This document shows positions 1 through 9,688 of a DNA stretch of 64,000 nucleotides, piece by piece (the stretch's first letter is position 1; each line of letters starts with the position of its first letter). The position numbers were made by a program, and so were the translations under genes. Source of the DNA: JAHKLT01 sp046197865 (lineage in GTDB: Archaea > Methanobacteriota > Methanobacteria > Methanobacteriales > Methanobacteriaceae). The stretch is from positions 1,054,001 to 1,118,000 of the forward strand of contig NZ_CP166990.1 of assembly GCF_046197865.1 (NCBI RefSeq), given 5' to 3'. The notes below the pieces were generated by a model that was given only the letters and a program-made list of their open reading frames with translations, ran no database searches and had not been told where the DNA came from.

Positions 1-1332
1 AAGACATATCAAGGTGTAAATAAATTATTCATGATATCAAATAATCCACCAATGGGAATGATGATATATAATACATCAGATTTTATAGGAATTCCATTAG
101 AATCATTGATTAGTGATTTTAAAGAAAAAACAGATTTTAACAAAATAAATACAATTAAAAAAATAGAAAAAGAATTTAAAGATTATTTAAGTATAATTCA
201 AAAGCAAAATCCACAAAATACATCTATTGAATATAAGTTAGAGTGTTTTAAAACAGATATGATTAATTTTTTTAAATATGAAACTATTAATTGCGCTTTA
301 AAATCAATTAAAGAAGAAAGTAGTGAAATTCCTAATGATATTTGCTCTTCATTTATTAATGATAATCTTAATGATAAACAGCAGATTATTAAAAATTATA
401 TGAAAAAATTATCTAATGAACTTTTTAATAATGAAAATCAATCTAATTTATTCGAAAAGAAATTTTTAATAGATTTCTACCTAACATCAGAAACAGGTAT
501 AGTAATAGCAGGTTTTAATGTCGATGAATTAATGCCTTCATATTGTGAACTAAGTTTATTGCATTTATATGATATGAAATTTGAATTTAAAAGAATAAAA
601 ACAGTCAAACTAAAACCAAGTGAAGTTGAAATAGTTCCATTTGCACAAAGAGATGAAAAAGATACATTCTTAACTGGACATAATTATCAAACAGATGAAA
701 ATATAAAAATTTTTATGAAATCAATGTTAAAAATATTTTCTAAAGCATTAATAAATTCTTTAGAAAAAACAATAAAAAATGATAAATTAACAATTAAAAT
801 AAGAGAAACCATAACTGACATTGTAAATAAGGAAACAGTTTCAGAACATATGATAGATACTTATTTTCAACTTGAAAAAGAGAAATCATATAATGAATTA
901 AAGCCATATGTAGGTGCATTACCTATAGAAGAATTAAGTCATTTTTGTGAATCATTAATCCATATAACTTCTCTTAAAAGAAAAGTTCAAGAAGGCTTAG
1001 AAACTGTAGGTGGAGATATAGATGTTGCAATTATTACAAAAGAAGATGGTTTTATTTGGACAAAAAAGAAACAATATTTTAATCCTGAAATTAACCACCA
1101 ATTTTTTAAAAGAAAAAAAAATTTAAATAATATATTTAACAAAAATATAGGTAATAACATGGGACAAGTTAAAACAATTAAACAAATCCAAAGAGAAATT
1201 AGTTTTCTTCCAGATAAAACTTATGAAGAACTTTTAGAATCAATTCTTGAAGTAAGAGGTCCAATTCTTGAAAAACTCATTGGGGATATTATAGAAGAAC
1301 ACTTTAAAGACTATGAATATTCAGAAGATTAA
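1..1332 (+). CDS. Conserved hypothetical protein, 5' end cut by window edge
   Basis: The reading frame is already open at base 1 (it begins KTYQGVNKLF before the first in-window Met at base 31), so the gene starts upstream and at least 443 residues lie here. The text 'LFMISNNPPMGMMIYN' near the start and 'SETGIVIAGF' around the middle remind me of a family of uncharacterised cytoplasmic proteins found in bacteria and archaea, but I cannot name it firmly. There is no signal peptide or membrane helix in the visible part. The C-terminal quarter is rich in Lys, Asn and Glu and looks helical. It converges on the U32 peptidase gene, with only 20 bases between the two stop codons. Function unknown. 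Confidence 0.75.
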   Translation, partial: KTYQGVNKLFMISNNPPMGMMIYNTSDFIGIPLESLISDFKEKTDFNKINTIKKIEKEFKDYLSIIQKQNPQNTSIEYKLECFKTDMINFFKYETINCALKSIKEESSEIPNDICSSFINDNLNDKQQIIKNYMKKLSNELFNNENQSNLFEKKFLIDFYLTSETGIVIAGFNVDELMPSYCELSLLHLYDMKFEFKRIKTVKLKPSEVEIVPFAQRDEKDTFLTGHNYQTDENIKIFMKSMLKIFSKALINSLEKTIKNDKLTIKIRETITDIVNKETVSEHMIDTYFQLEKEKSYNELKPYVGALPIEELSHFCESLIHITSLKRKVQEGLETVGGDIDVAIITKEDGFIWTKKKQYFNPEINHQFFKRKKNLNNIFNKNIGNNMGQVKTIKQIQREISFLPDKTYEELLESILEVRGPILEKLIGDIIEEHFKDYEYSED

Positions 1333-1352
1333 TATCTTCTTTTCTTATTTTT

Positions 1353-2600
1353 TTAAATCTCATTCCTTTTAATTAACTTATAAACAAAATCATTTTCTCT
1401 AACTTTATTATCCATTAAAATAGCTATATTTTGACCTTTTGAAGCTTTTTCAACTTGTTTTTTATCAATTTCTATAGAATTAATTTTTTGATTAATTGAT
1501 CCTGTTGTCTCACCTTGAATCATTATCTCATCACCAATTACTAAATCATCCCATATTTTTATCTCAGCTACATTGATTTTAGAATAATAATTAACTACTT
1601 TACCTATGTCTTTTTTAACAAACTTAGATTGATTATTTTCACTTGTTTTATATGGTTTAAAAAAGTAAAATCCGGTATCAAAACCTCTATTAAATACAGA
1701 AGATAGCTCATCCATCCATTTAGGATTATAGCTATAGTTTTCAGGATTTTTTAAATAACTATCAATAGCTTTTCTATACATTTTAGTTGCAGTAGCTGAA
1801 TAATCAGGTGCACGTGACCTTCCTTCAATTTTAAAAGCATCTACTTTAGAATCAATCAATTCTGGAATGTGTTCAATCATTGCCATATCTTGTGGTGAGA
1901 AGAAATTAGTTCTATAACTATCATCAAAGGACTCAGAAATAATAAACTCTTCATTAGTAATATTTGAAGTATTTTTAACTAGATCTTCAGAGTTTTCCTC
2001 AAATTTCAAAGTCCACATTTTACGGCATGGTTGTAGACAATCTCCACAATTTGCACTTCTATTATATAATCCATAGCTCAAAAAACATCTACCTGATATA
2101 GCCATACACATTGCACCATGAATAAAAATCTCTGTTTCAATTGGAGATTTACTAGCTATTTCTTTAATTTCATTTAATGATAATTCCCTAGATAAAATAG
2201 CTCTTTTTGCACCAAGTTTTTTTAATGATTTAAGTGTTAATGAGTTTGATACATTCTCTTGTACACTAATATGAGCTTCCATGCCGTGGGATACTACATC
2301 TTCAATTAAACCAATATCAGCTAATATGATTCCATTTATATCAGATGATGCAATTTCAGGTAGTAATTTTAAAAAAGTTTTAACATCTTCTTCTTTCATA
2401 ATCACATTAGAACATAGATATACTTTAGATGAATATTCACGAGCTATTGAAGTGACTTTTTTTAAATCAAAAATAGAAAAATTATTTGCATTAGCCCTCA
2501 TATTAAAATCATTTAGGCCAATGTATGTAGAATCTGCACCATTTTCTAAAACAGCTCTTAGTGAAATAAAATTTCCTGATGGAGCAAGTAATTCTACCAT
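1353..2600 (-). CDS. Peptidase U32 family protein
   Basis: A 415-residue member of the U32 'collagenase-like' family. It has the family start 'VELLAPSGNFISLRAVLENGAD', shown here only in part as a TIM-barrel first strand, and the full family signature around residues 155-175 (FIHGAMCMAISGRC), followed by NCGDCLQPC. These conserved cysteines resemble the iron-sulfur ligands found in U32 members that act in RNA or quinone hydroxylation rather than proteolysis. A C-terminal beta-barrel part follows after residue 320. The start ATG lies 9 bases after the purF stop, so the two genes are probably co-transcribed. The true substrate cannot be told from sequence; 'peptidase' is only the family label. 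Confidence 0.88.
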   Translation of the reverse strand: MVELLAPSGNFISLRAVLENGADSTYIGLNDFNMRANANNFSIFDLKKVTSIAREYSSKVYLCSNVIMKEEDVKTFLKLLPEIASSDINGIILADIGLIEDVVSHGMEAHISVQENVSNSLTLKSLKKLGAKRAILSRELSLNEIKEIASKSPIETEIFIHGAMCMAISGRCFLSYGLYNRSANCGDCLQPCRKMWTLKFEENSEDLVKNTSNITNEEFIISESFDDSYRTNFFSPQDMAMIEHIPELIDSKVDAFKIEGRSRAPDYSATATKMYRKAIDSYLKNPENYSYNPKWMDELSSVFNRGFDTGFYFFKPYKTSENNQSKFVKKDIGKVVNYYSKINVAEIKIWDDLVIGDEIMIQGETTGSINQKINSIEIDKKQVEKASKGQNIAILMDNKVRENDFVYKLIKRNEI

Positions 2601-2609
2601 TTAAATCAA

Positions 2610-4025
2610 TTAAAATTTGTAATATGTTTCAGGATCAAGGTTATCTGGAATTTCTGTTGGATATTCCTCATTAATACAACCTAAACATAGATCATTTTTA
2701 TCTATACCAATAGATTTAATCAGTGCATCTTCTGAGATATAATGAAGAGAATTAACTCCTAATTTTTCTTTAATCTCTTCAGTAGTATTATTAGCAGCTA
2801 TTAATTCATTTTTAGATGCCATAGCTACACCATAATAACATGGAGCGATAACTGGTGGACAAGCGACTAAAAAATGAATTTCTTTAGGACCTGCTTCTTT
2901 TACAACTTGAATTAATGATTCTGATGTTGTACCTCTTACAATACTATCATCTATTAAAACAATCCTTTTATCTTTTAAGACTTCTTTCATTGGATTAATT
3001 TTAAGTTTAACTGCAAGTTCTCTTTCTTCTTGAGTAGGCATAATAAATGTTCGCCCTACATACCTATTTTTAATTAATCCTTCACCATATGGAATACCAG
3101 ATGCTCTTGAATAACCAATAGCCGCAGGAATAGATGAATCTGGAACAGGTACAACTAAATCAGCATCGATTGGAAATTCATCAAATAAAGCTTTACCCAT
3201 ATTTACTCTTGTTTGGTATACATTTTTACCATCAATTGTACTATCAGGTCTTGCAAAATAAACATATTCAAACATACAATGAGATTTTTTAGTGTTATTA
3301 GCTGAATCTAACATTACACTATTAATTTTATCATCTTTAAAGAAGATTATTTCACCAGGTTCAACATCTCTTATGAATTTTGCATTTATTACATCAAATG
3401 CAACTGTTTCTGATGCAACAATATATTCATCATCTTTTTGAGCAATAGCTAATGGTTTCATTCCAGCAGGATCCCTTACAACATATAAATCTCCATTAAT
3501 TAAAATAACTAAAGAATATGAACCCATTAAAACATCTGTTACTGATTTTAAAGATTCAATAATATCTCTATTTTTATTAAATTCTTTTTTAAGTAATGTA
3601 CAGACAACTTCAGAATCTGCACTTTCAGCATCAGATTTAAACTCACAACCTTCATTAATTAATTGTTCTCTTATTAAATGAGCATTAATAATATCTCCAT
3701 TATGAGCAACAGCTATAAAACCATTATTAAAACTAGTAACAAAAGGTTGGCAGTTTTCAAGTTTAGATTCACCTGTAGTGGAATATCTTACATGACCTAT
3801 TCCAACACTACCATCAAGTTTATTTATTTCATAATTTTTAAAAACATCAGTAATTAAACCCATACCACAATAATAATTTATGCCTTTTAATTGATTATGA
3901 GTTGCAATTCCTGCTGATTCTTGACCTCTATGCTGTAAAGCATATAAACAATAATAAATTTTTGAAGAAATATCATTAGACTTATCTTTTGAATGAATTC
4001 CTACAATACCGCATTTATCTTTCAA
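2610..4025 (-). CDS. purF: Amidophosphoribosyltransferase
   Basis: PurF transfers ammonia from glutamine to PRPP, the first step of purine synthesis. The 471-residue protein begins MKDKCGIVGI: Cys5 is the Ntn glutaminase nucleophile, exposed after removal of a four-residue propeptide. The glutaminase half carries ALQHRGQESAG and AHNGDI; the phosphoribosyltransferase half has the PRPP loop VLIDDSIVRGTTS. Cysteines in HCMFEYVYF, VACPPV and the C-terminal CLGC match the four ligands of the [4Fe-4S] cluster in the Bacillus-type enzyme, so this is the iron-sulfur form. It is followed 9 bases downstream by the U32 gene. Length is normal for the family. Confidence 0.97.
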   Translation of the reverse strand: MKDKCGIVGIHSKDKSNDISSKIYYCLYALQHRGQESAGIATHNQLKGINYYCGMGLITDVFKNYEINKLDGSVGIGHVRYSTTGESKLENCQPFVTSFNNGFIAVAHNGDIINAHLIREQLINEGCEFKSDAESADSEVVCTLLKKEFNKNRDIIESLKSVTDVLMGSYSLVILINGDLYVVRDPAGMKPLAIAQKDDEYIVASETVAFDVINAKFIRDVEPGEIIFFKDDKINSVMLDSANNTKKSHCMFEYVYFARPDSTIDGKNVYQTRVNMGKALFDEFPIDADLVVPVPDSSIPAAIGYSRASGIPYGEGLIKNRYVGRTFIMPTQEERELAVKLKINPMKEVLKDKRIVLIDDSIVRGTTSESLIQVVKEAGPKEIHFLVACPPVIAPCYYGVAMASKNELIAANNTTEEIKEKLGVNSLHYISEDALIKSIGIDKNDLCLGCINEEYPTEIPDNLDPETYYKF

Positions 4026-4139
4026 TTTTTAAGCTCCATTTTAAAAATATAATACTTTTTTAATAAGCATTAATTAAATATTAAGTTTCAAATTATTAAT
4101 AAATTTACCCTTCAAATATATAAAAAAAATTAAATTATT

Positions 4140-5054
4140 TCATTTCCAAAAATTACCAAATGTTTCAGGAATATCATAGCTATCATTATCTTGAGATTCA
4201 TCATCTGTTTCAATTATATTAGAACTATTAGATCCTAATTCATTTTTAAGTTCATCTTCAGAATCTTCTAAAAATATCAAAGCTGTTTTTACAATTTTTA
4301 ACCAATCAATAGCTATTTCTTTTGATTTTGCTCCAATAAAACCTTGACCTACAATAATATCTTCTGGTTTAAATTTATTTGTAGCTATAACAATTTTTTC
4401 ATTATCAATTGTCTCTCCATCAAAAAGTTCCATTGATAAATCATCTAAATTATAAATTTCTAAAATATATTTATTTCTTATATCATTAAATCTAGATTTA
4501 AAATTTGAAAATTCAGATTTTATCTCATCTAAATCAGAATGAAGTTTAGAAATTTGACCTGTTAAATCTATATTGTCTGATTTAAATTTATGATTTTCTT
4601 GTAAGAGTTTCTCATTTTCACTTAAAAGATCATTATTTTTAATACTTACATCTTCAAGACTCTTTTTAATTGAATCAATTTTTAAATTATTTAATGAAAA
4701 TGATAATCCTACTTTTATAATAGAATTTTTTATTTCACTTTCTATAATTTCTAAATTATTAAAATCAATATTTTCAAAATTTAAAATCTCAACATTATTA
4801 AAATCATTATTTAATTCATTAAAAAGTAAAGTATAATTATTATTATAACCATATGATCCAATCAATATAATATCTGCACCATTTGCAGCATTTTTAACAA
4901 TTTCAATATTATATGTTGGAATAATAGAAGAAATAATAATATTATATTTTTCTTCATAATCAAAATGAGTAATAGATTTAGCTATTGTCTCTGCAATTTC
5001 TAAATTTTCAACAATTATCCTAAGATCTATTTTTTTATCAGGATTTTCATCCAT
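4140..5054 (-). CDS. Hypothetical coiled-coil protein downstream of galE
   Basis: I chose the ATG at 5054 (MDENPDKKID) because it sits one base after the galE stop and has GTGATT just upstream; a longer reading frame would overlap galE by 44 bases. The 304-residue product has an N-terminal alternating strand/helix part with 'NAANGADIILIGSYGYNN', reminiscent of a small nucleotide- or sugar-binding Rossmann-like domain, then a heptad-rich coiled coil at about residues 140-210, a short folded segment, and an acidic Asp/Ser/Asn tail. No membrane helix is present. It is probably translated from the galE transcript. I do not recognise the family. Confidence 0.7.
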   Translation of the reverse strand: MDENPDKKIDLRIIVENLEIAETIAKSITHFDYEEKYNIIISSIIPTYNIEIVKNAANGADIILIGSYGYNNNYTLLFNELNNDFNNVEILNFENIDFNNLEIIESEIKNSIIKVGLSFSLNNLKIDSIKKSLEDVSIKNNDLLSENEKLLQENHKFKSDNIDLTGQISKLHSDLDEIKSEFSNFKSRFNDIRNKYILEIYNLDDLSMELFDGETIDNEKIVIATNKFKPEDIIVGQGFIGAKSKEIAIDWLKIVKTALIFLEDSEDELKNELGSNSSNIIETDDESQDNDSYDIPETFGNFWK

Positions 5055-5055
5055 G

Positions 5056-6027
5056 TTAATCACGATTAATTTTTTTATGCCAATTCCATGCAGATTCAAC
5101 TATAGTATCAAGATCATATTCTGTTTGCCAATTTAAAGTATCATTGATCTTTTTAAAATCAGCTATTAATGTATCAGGATCTCCATCACGTCTTGGAGCA
5201 ATTTCAACATTAAAATCAACATTTGTAATACGTTTACATGTATCAATAACTTCTTTAACAGAAAAACCATTACCATTACCTAAATTAAAGATATTGGATT
5301 CTTTATTTTTAAGTAAATATTCATAAGATTTTATATGTGCATCTGCTAAATCATTTACATGTATATAATCTCTAATACATGTTCCATCTGGAGTATTATA
5401 ATCATCTCCATAAATAGAGATACTATTTCTTTTACCAATAGCTGCATCTAAAATTAATGGAATTAAATGAGTTTCAGGTTCATGTAACTCCCCAATTTCT
5501 AAATCAAAATCAGCACCTGCAGCATTAAAATATCTTAAAGAAACATAGTTAAAATTTTCTTTAGCTTTTTCACGCTCTAATGCCTGCTCAACAATAAATT
5601 TAGATTGACCATAAGGATTAATTGGTTTTAATTCGTGGTTTTCAGAAATTGGTGTCTTCTTAGGATTACCATAAACCGCTGCAGTTGATGAGAAGATAAA
5701 ATTTTCTATTGAAAACTCTCTCATAACTTTTAAAAGATTTAAGGTGTTTTTATAATTATTTTTTAAATACATTGCTGGATGTTCGACTGATTCTGCAACT
5801 GAAGAGAAGGCAGCAAAATGAATAACTCCTTCAATATCATATAAATTAAAGAGGTTTTTTAAATCATCATAGCTACCAATATCACCATTAACAAATTCTC
5901 CCCATTTAACAAAGCTTTCATAACCTTTAGCTAGATTATCTAATACAACTGTATCATAACCTGCTTTATTTAAAGCTTTATTAGTGTGAGAACCTATATA
6001 GCCGGCTCCACCAGTTACCAATATCAT
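5056..6027 (-). CDS. galE: UDP-glucose 4-epimerase (extended SDR family)
   Basis: A 323-residue extended short-chain dehydrogenase. It has the NAD-binding motif GGAGYIGSH at residues 6-14, SSTAAVYG around residues 113-120, and the catalytic pair Tyr139/Lys143 in NPYGQSK. It interconverts UDP-glucose and UDP-galactose (or the N-acetyl forms) for surface glycans and pseudomurein precursors. Related nucleotide-sugar epimerases share these motifs, so the exact sugar is inferred from overall similarity to GalE (RYFNAAGAD, LGNGNGFSVKEV). It lies between the geranylgeranyl reductase (12 bases upstream) and the coiled-coil gene (1 base downstream). Confidence 0.92.
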   Translation of the reverse strand: MILVTGGAGYIGSHTNKALNKAGYDTVVLDNLAKGYESFVKWGEFVNGDIGSYDDLKNLFNLYDIEGVIHFAAFSSVAESVEHPAMYLKNNYKNTLNLLKVMREFSIENFIFSSTAAVYGNPKKTPISENHELKPINPYGQSKFIVEQALEREKAKENFNYVSLRYFNAAGADFDLEIGELHEPETHLIPLILDAAIGKRNSISIYGDDYNTPDGTCIRDYIHVNDLADAHIKSYEYLLKNKESNIFNLGNGNGFSVKEVIDTCKRITNVDFNVEIAPRRDGDPDTLIADFKKINDTLNWQTEYDLDTIVESAWNWHKKINRD

Positions 6028-6039
6028 CTAATTAACACC

Positions 6040-7221
6040 TTAAATTAATTTTCCAAGTTTAAGTAATGCTTTAGGAGATACTTTAACTAAATTTTTAACA
6101 ATTTCAGTTGTAGATAATTCTTCAAAGCTGACATTTTGGAAAGCATGAGCTACTTCATCTAATTCTTTATCAGATAAAGATTGTGCATAATCTTTAACTT
6201 TTAAATATTTATCAATATCTTTACCAATTTCTTTTTGAACAATTGTTTCATATTCTTTTAAAGATTTTTTAGAACAATCACCAGATTTAACAGCTTGAGC
6301 AGCTACCTTACCAGCATGCATTCCACCATTCATACCACTAATAATTCCTCCACCAGTTAATGGATTTACTTGACCTGCTGCATCTCCACAAACTAAGATA
6401 TTATCTCCATAAATTTCTTTAACAATTCCACCTACAGGATCTCCACCAACATTAAGCTCAACTGCTTGAGCATTTTGAGTAGCAGGACAATTAGCTACAA
6501 ATTCTTCTAAGTGTTCATAAGCTGTTTTATCTGTTTCTGGAGCAATTACAGCTAAACCAACATTAGCTATATCATCACCTTTAGGGAAAATCCATGCATA
6601 ACCACCAGGTGCACATGAACCAAAATAAAATTCAATGATGTTTTCTCTTTCAAATTCTACTCCACACATTTCAAACTGAATACCTGATTCCATATCTTTT
6701 GCTTTAGTGGAAGCTTTAAGTCCAGCCCAACGAGCAACATGAGATTCTGGTCCATCAGCAGCGATGATAATTTTAGCTTTAATATCAAATAATTTACCCA
6801 TGCTTTCACATGTAACAATAAAACCATCATCAGTTTTTTTAACATCTTTAGCTAATGTTTTGATTTTAATTTCTGCACCTTCACGTGCTGCATCCATAGC
6901 CATAAATTTATCAAAAACTTTTCTTTCAAGGCAATATCCTGCTTCTGGAAGATCAATTTCTTCTTTTGTAAGCCATACATCAGTTCCATCAGGTGAAACT
7001 AATCTACAACCATCAATTTCTTTTGCAACAAATCTAGGATCTGGTGTAATACCAAGGTTTTCTAATCCATTATTTGAAACTCCTTCAGCACATCTTTTAG
7101 GAGATCCAATTTCAGACTTTTTATCCATTAAAATAACTTTTGCTCCACCCATAGCTGCATGTTTTGCAGCTGTAGAACCAGCAGGTCCTGCTCCAATAAC
7201 TAAAATATCTGTTTCTATCAT
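6040..7221 (-). CDS. Geranylgeranyl reductase family protein (archaeal lipid saturation)
   Basis: A 393-residue FAD enzyme with the dinucleotide-binding motif GAGPAGSTAAKHAA at residues 8-21, KRCAEGVSNNGL characteristic of digeranylgeranylglycerophospholipid reductases, and the second FAD motif ICGDAAGQVNPLTGGGI. The family saturates the geranylgeranyl chains of archaeal membrane lipids. The gene starts only 3 bases after the stop of a small ferredoxin gene. In Methanosarcina a ferredoxin encoded next to this reductase is its electron donor, and the same pairing is likely here. Length and motif order are typical. Confidence 0.92.
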   Translation of the reverse strand: MIETDILVIGAGPAGSTAAKHAAMGGAKVILMDKKSEIGSPKRCAEGVSNNGLENLGITPDPRFVAKEIDGCRLVSPDGTDVWLTKEEIDLPEAGYCLERKVFDKFMAMDAAREGAEIKIKTLAKDVKKTDDGFIVTCESMGKLFDIKAKIIIAADGPESHVARWAGLKASTKAKDMESGIQFEMCGVEFERENIIEFYFGSCAPGGYAWIFPKGDDIANVGLAVIAPETDKTAYEHLEEFVANCPATQNAQAVELNVGGDPVGGIVKEIYGDNILVCGDAAGQVNPLTGGGIISGMNGGMHAGKVAAQAVKSGDCSKKSLKEYETIVQKEIGKDIDKYLKVKDYAQSLSDKELDEVAHAFQNVSFEELSTTEIVKNLVKVSPKALLKLGKLI

Positions 7222-7224
7222 GAT

Positions 7225-7389
7225 TTATTCCTTCTCTAATGCCTTTAAAGGACAAGCTTTTAAGCAAATTTCACAACTAGCACATTCTTCGCCATTAATA
7301 ACCAAAGAATATTCTTTTACTTCAATTAAATTTTTTGGGCAAACACCAGCACATTCGCCACAATATGAACACCAATCTTTAACTATCAT
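7225..7389 (-). CDS. Small 2x[4Fe-4S] ferredoxin
   Basis: A 54-residue ORF starting MIVKDWCSYCGEC. It has two CxxCxxCxxxCP clusters: CSYCGECAGVCP and CASCEICLKACP. This is the classic two-cluster ferredoxin layout. ATG 7389 has an AAGGAG-type ribosome binding site just upstream. The stop codon is 3 bases before the geranylgeranyl reductase start, so the pair is translationally linked and the ferredoxin is the likely electron donor for that enzyme. It is easily missed because of its length. Confidence 0.93.
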   Translation of the reverse strand: MIVKDWCSYCGECAGVCPKNLIEVKEYSLVINGEECASCEICLKACPLKALEKE

Positions 7390-7530
7390 ATTATCTCCTT
7401 AATTAAACAATAATAATATAAAGAAATTTGTTTTTATATTATTTAAAACTATGTAAAAAACTAGTTAAAAGTTCCTAGTTAATTGTTTAAGTAAAATTTA
7501 TTTTTAAAAAAATAAGAAAATTAAAAAAAA

Positions 7531-7929
7531 TTATTTTATAAGAAGTACTGGAATTTCAGAACTTTTTAAGACTCTCTCAACAACACTTCCTAAAATGTTT
7601 TCTGATTTAGATCCATCACTTCCATGAGAGCTAATAACAACCAAATCAGCATTAGATTTACGAATAACTGTTCTCATATCTCTTAAAGGATCTCCAGTAA
7701 TAAGATGTTCTATTACATCAATATTTTTCTCTTTAGCTTTTAAAGTCACATTAGCTAATATTTCATTACCTTTGTCTTCTTCATCAAAATATGAGTTTAT
7801 AGAATTATCACTTAAAATATGTACAGCTATTATTTTAGAATAGAATTTAGAAGCCATTTCAATAGCTACTTCAATAGCTTTATCATTATATTCTGATCCA
7901 TCAACAGGAACCATAATATTTTCAAACAT
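7531..7929 (-). CDS. Universal stress protein (UspA family)
   Basis: The start was placed at 7929 (MFENIMVPVDGS), preceded by TTGAGGATT. A longer frame would overlap the upstream ABC gene. The 132-residue product is a single Usp domain: strand 1 IMVPVDGSE, the segment VISSHGSDGSKSENILGSV corresponding to the ATP-binding GxxG...GS motif, and terminal strand PVLLIK. Usp proteins are cytoplasmic nucleotide-binding dimers with varied roles. It follows the double ABC ATPase by one base and is probably co-transcribed with it, but a shared function is not evident. Confidence 0.93.
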   Translation of the reverse strand: MFENIMVPVDGSEYNDKAIEVAIEMASKFYSKIIAVHILSDNSINSYFDEEDKGNEILANVTLKAKEKNIDVIEHLITGDPLRDMRTVIRKSNADLVVISSHGSDGSKSENILGSVVERVLKSSEIPVLLIK

Positions 7930-7930
7930 A

Positions 7931-9631
7931 TTAATCCTCAATTAAATAATCTGCTTTACAAAATTCTATAAAGTTATTTACGATTTCTTCAGTTTCACCA
8001 TCTTCTATTATTACTCCATCATCCATGAAGATGCATCTATTACTTAATTCTTTTATAAATTCAGTATTATGTGAAACCATCACTGTTGTAATTTCATATT
8101 CAGAAGAAATAGTTTTTAAAGAATTAGTAACAGTTCTTAATGTTATTGGATCTAAATCTCCAAATGGTTCATCTAAAAGTAAAATATTTGGATTAGAAAC
8201 TAAAATTAATGCAAGCATTACACGAACTTTTTGTCCGCCTGATAGCTCATATGATTTACGATTTAAAATCTCCATTGGTAAATTTAACTTTTCAAAAATA
8301 TCTTTAACTGCTTCTTTTGTAGCTGATTCTGGAAACTTAGGGAAAAGTTCATCAAGTATATCTGGCATTAAACCAATTTGTTCCAAGCGAGCTCTTGCTT
8401 CACTTTCTGGTAAATCAATAAGTAAATATAATGAATCAAGTAATTCATCTTTTAGACCAATTTCTTCTGCTTTTTTACGTGCATTTTTAACTATATCTTG
8501 ATTTTTATAACCTAATTTAACAGATAATTGATCAAGTACTGTTGCATAGTGAGATAGTGCAAATTCTTGATGCATGAAACCTAATTTTGATCTGATTTTC
8601 ATCCTATTAATCCCAGGTAAATCAATACCTATCCATTCATCATTAAGTTTATAGGTAATTTCACCACTATCTGGATAATCTAGACCTGCCATTAAACGAA
8701 GTAAAACAGTTTTACCTGCACCACTAGGACCTATTAAAGATAAAATATTTTCTTTTTTAACTTTAAAATTAATATCTTCAATTTGTAAAACTTCTCCCCC
8801 AGTTAAAAGGAAAAATCTTTTATTAACATCTTTAATATCAATTAAATCTTTATCTGTAGCTATATTTTCAATATCAACAATATCATCCATTTCAGATAAA
8901 AATTCATCAGTAATTTCATTAGCATTTCCTTCTTTAGTAATTTCACCATCTTCCATTAGTAAAACTCTATCTGCTAAATATCTGTGAACTTCAGGTAAAT
9001 GTGATACAATAACAACAGTAATATTAAGTTCTTTATTAATCTTTTTTACTGCATTTAAAATTTCTTGTTTTGTTTTTGGACATGCCATTGTTGCAGGTTC
9101 ATCAAGAAGTAGAACTTTTGGTTTTTTAGCAAGTTGTCTTGCCATAATAAGTCTTTGTTTTTCTCCTCCACTTAATACAGGAGCATAATGGTCAGATTTA
9201 TCTGTTAATGATACAAGTTCTAAAATCTTATCAACTTCAGATCCAAACATACTTTCTGCTTCATCAAAATCAGTCATAGCTTCATCATTATACATTGTAC
9301 CATAGAGTTTTCTTAAAATGTTTTCACGAACTGTCTCTGGCCAAAGACCAAATGATCTTTGAAGATGAATAGCTGTTTTCTTTTTTAACATATTATAATA
9401 AAGTTGAGTTGAATCTCCTTTTACAGAAATATCATCAATAGTAATCGTACCACTATCAATTTGTTCAACTCCTCTTAAAACTCTAAGTAATGTAGATTTA
9501 CCAGAACCACTTTTACCAATGATTCCTAAAATTTCTCCTCCTTTTACTTCAAGATTAATATCTTTAATAGCTTGAATTTCATTACCATCATCTAATGTAT
9601 AAGATTTATAAACATTCTCTAATTTTATCAT
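7931..9631 (-). CDS. Tandem ABC ATPase, methyl-coenzyme M reductase component A2-like
   Basis: A 566-residue soluble protein with two complete ABC ATPase domains and no membrane segment. Domain 1 has Walker A GKSGSGKST (about 37-45), signature LSGGEKQR and Walker B VLLLDEP. Domain 2 has GPSGAGKT, an insert of roughly 70 residues before its signature LSGGQKVR, and LLLDEPFGDLD. This layout and length match component A2 (AtwA) of methanogens, which supplies ATP-dependent reductive activation of methyl-coenzyme M reductase. The D-loop of domain 1 reads EPATMACPKTK rather than the usual SALD, so the two sites are probably not equivalent. Another soluble ABC role cannot be excluded. Confidence 0.8.
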   Translation of the reverse strand: MIKLENVYKSYTLDDGNEIQAIKDINLEVKGGEILGIIGKSGSGKSTLLRVLRGVEQIDSGTITIDDISVKGDSTQLYYNMLKKKTAIHLQRSFGLWPETVRENILRKLYGTMYNDEAMTDFDEAESMFGSEVDKILELVSLTDKSDHYAPVLSGGEKQRLIMARQLAKKPKVLLLDEPATMACPKTKQEILNAVKKINKELNITVVIVSHLPEVHRYLADRVLLMEDGEITKEGNANEITDEFLSEMDDIVDIENIATDKDLIDIKDVNKRFFLLTGGEVLQIEDINFKVKKENILSLIGPSGAGKTVLLRLMAGLDYPDSGEITYKLNDEWIGIDLPGINRMKIRSKLGFMHQEFALSHYATVLDQLSVKLGYKNQDIVKNARKKAEEIGLKDELLDSLYLLIDLPESEARARLEQIGLMPDILDELFPKFPESATKEAVKDIFEKLNLPMEILNRKSYELSGGQKVRVMLALILVSNPNILLLDEPFGDLDPITLRTVTNSLKTISSEYEITTVMVSHNTEFIKELSNRCIFMDDGVIIEDGETEEIVNNFIEFCKADYLIED

Positions 9632-9688
9632 TAAAAAAACCTACTACTTTACTTAAATTTATTATATGTATTTTCTTATTAAAAAACT

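Noticed and set aside
4140..5099. Longer start for the coiled-coil gene at 5099
   Set aside because: It would overlap galE by 44 bases, whereas ATG 5054 has a ribosome binding site and a one-base gap.
6764..7402. 212-residue plus-strand reading frame opposite the geranylgeranyl reductase and ferredoxin
   Set aside because: It is the antisense shadow of two genes with clear motifs; Ser/Ile-rich composition and no ribosome binding site.
8025..8501. 158-residue plus-strand frame opposite the double ABC ATPase
   Set aside because: Antisense shadow of a conserved ATPase domain.
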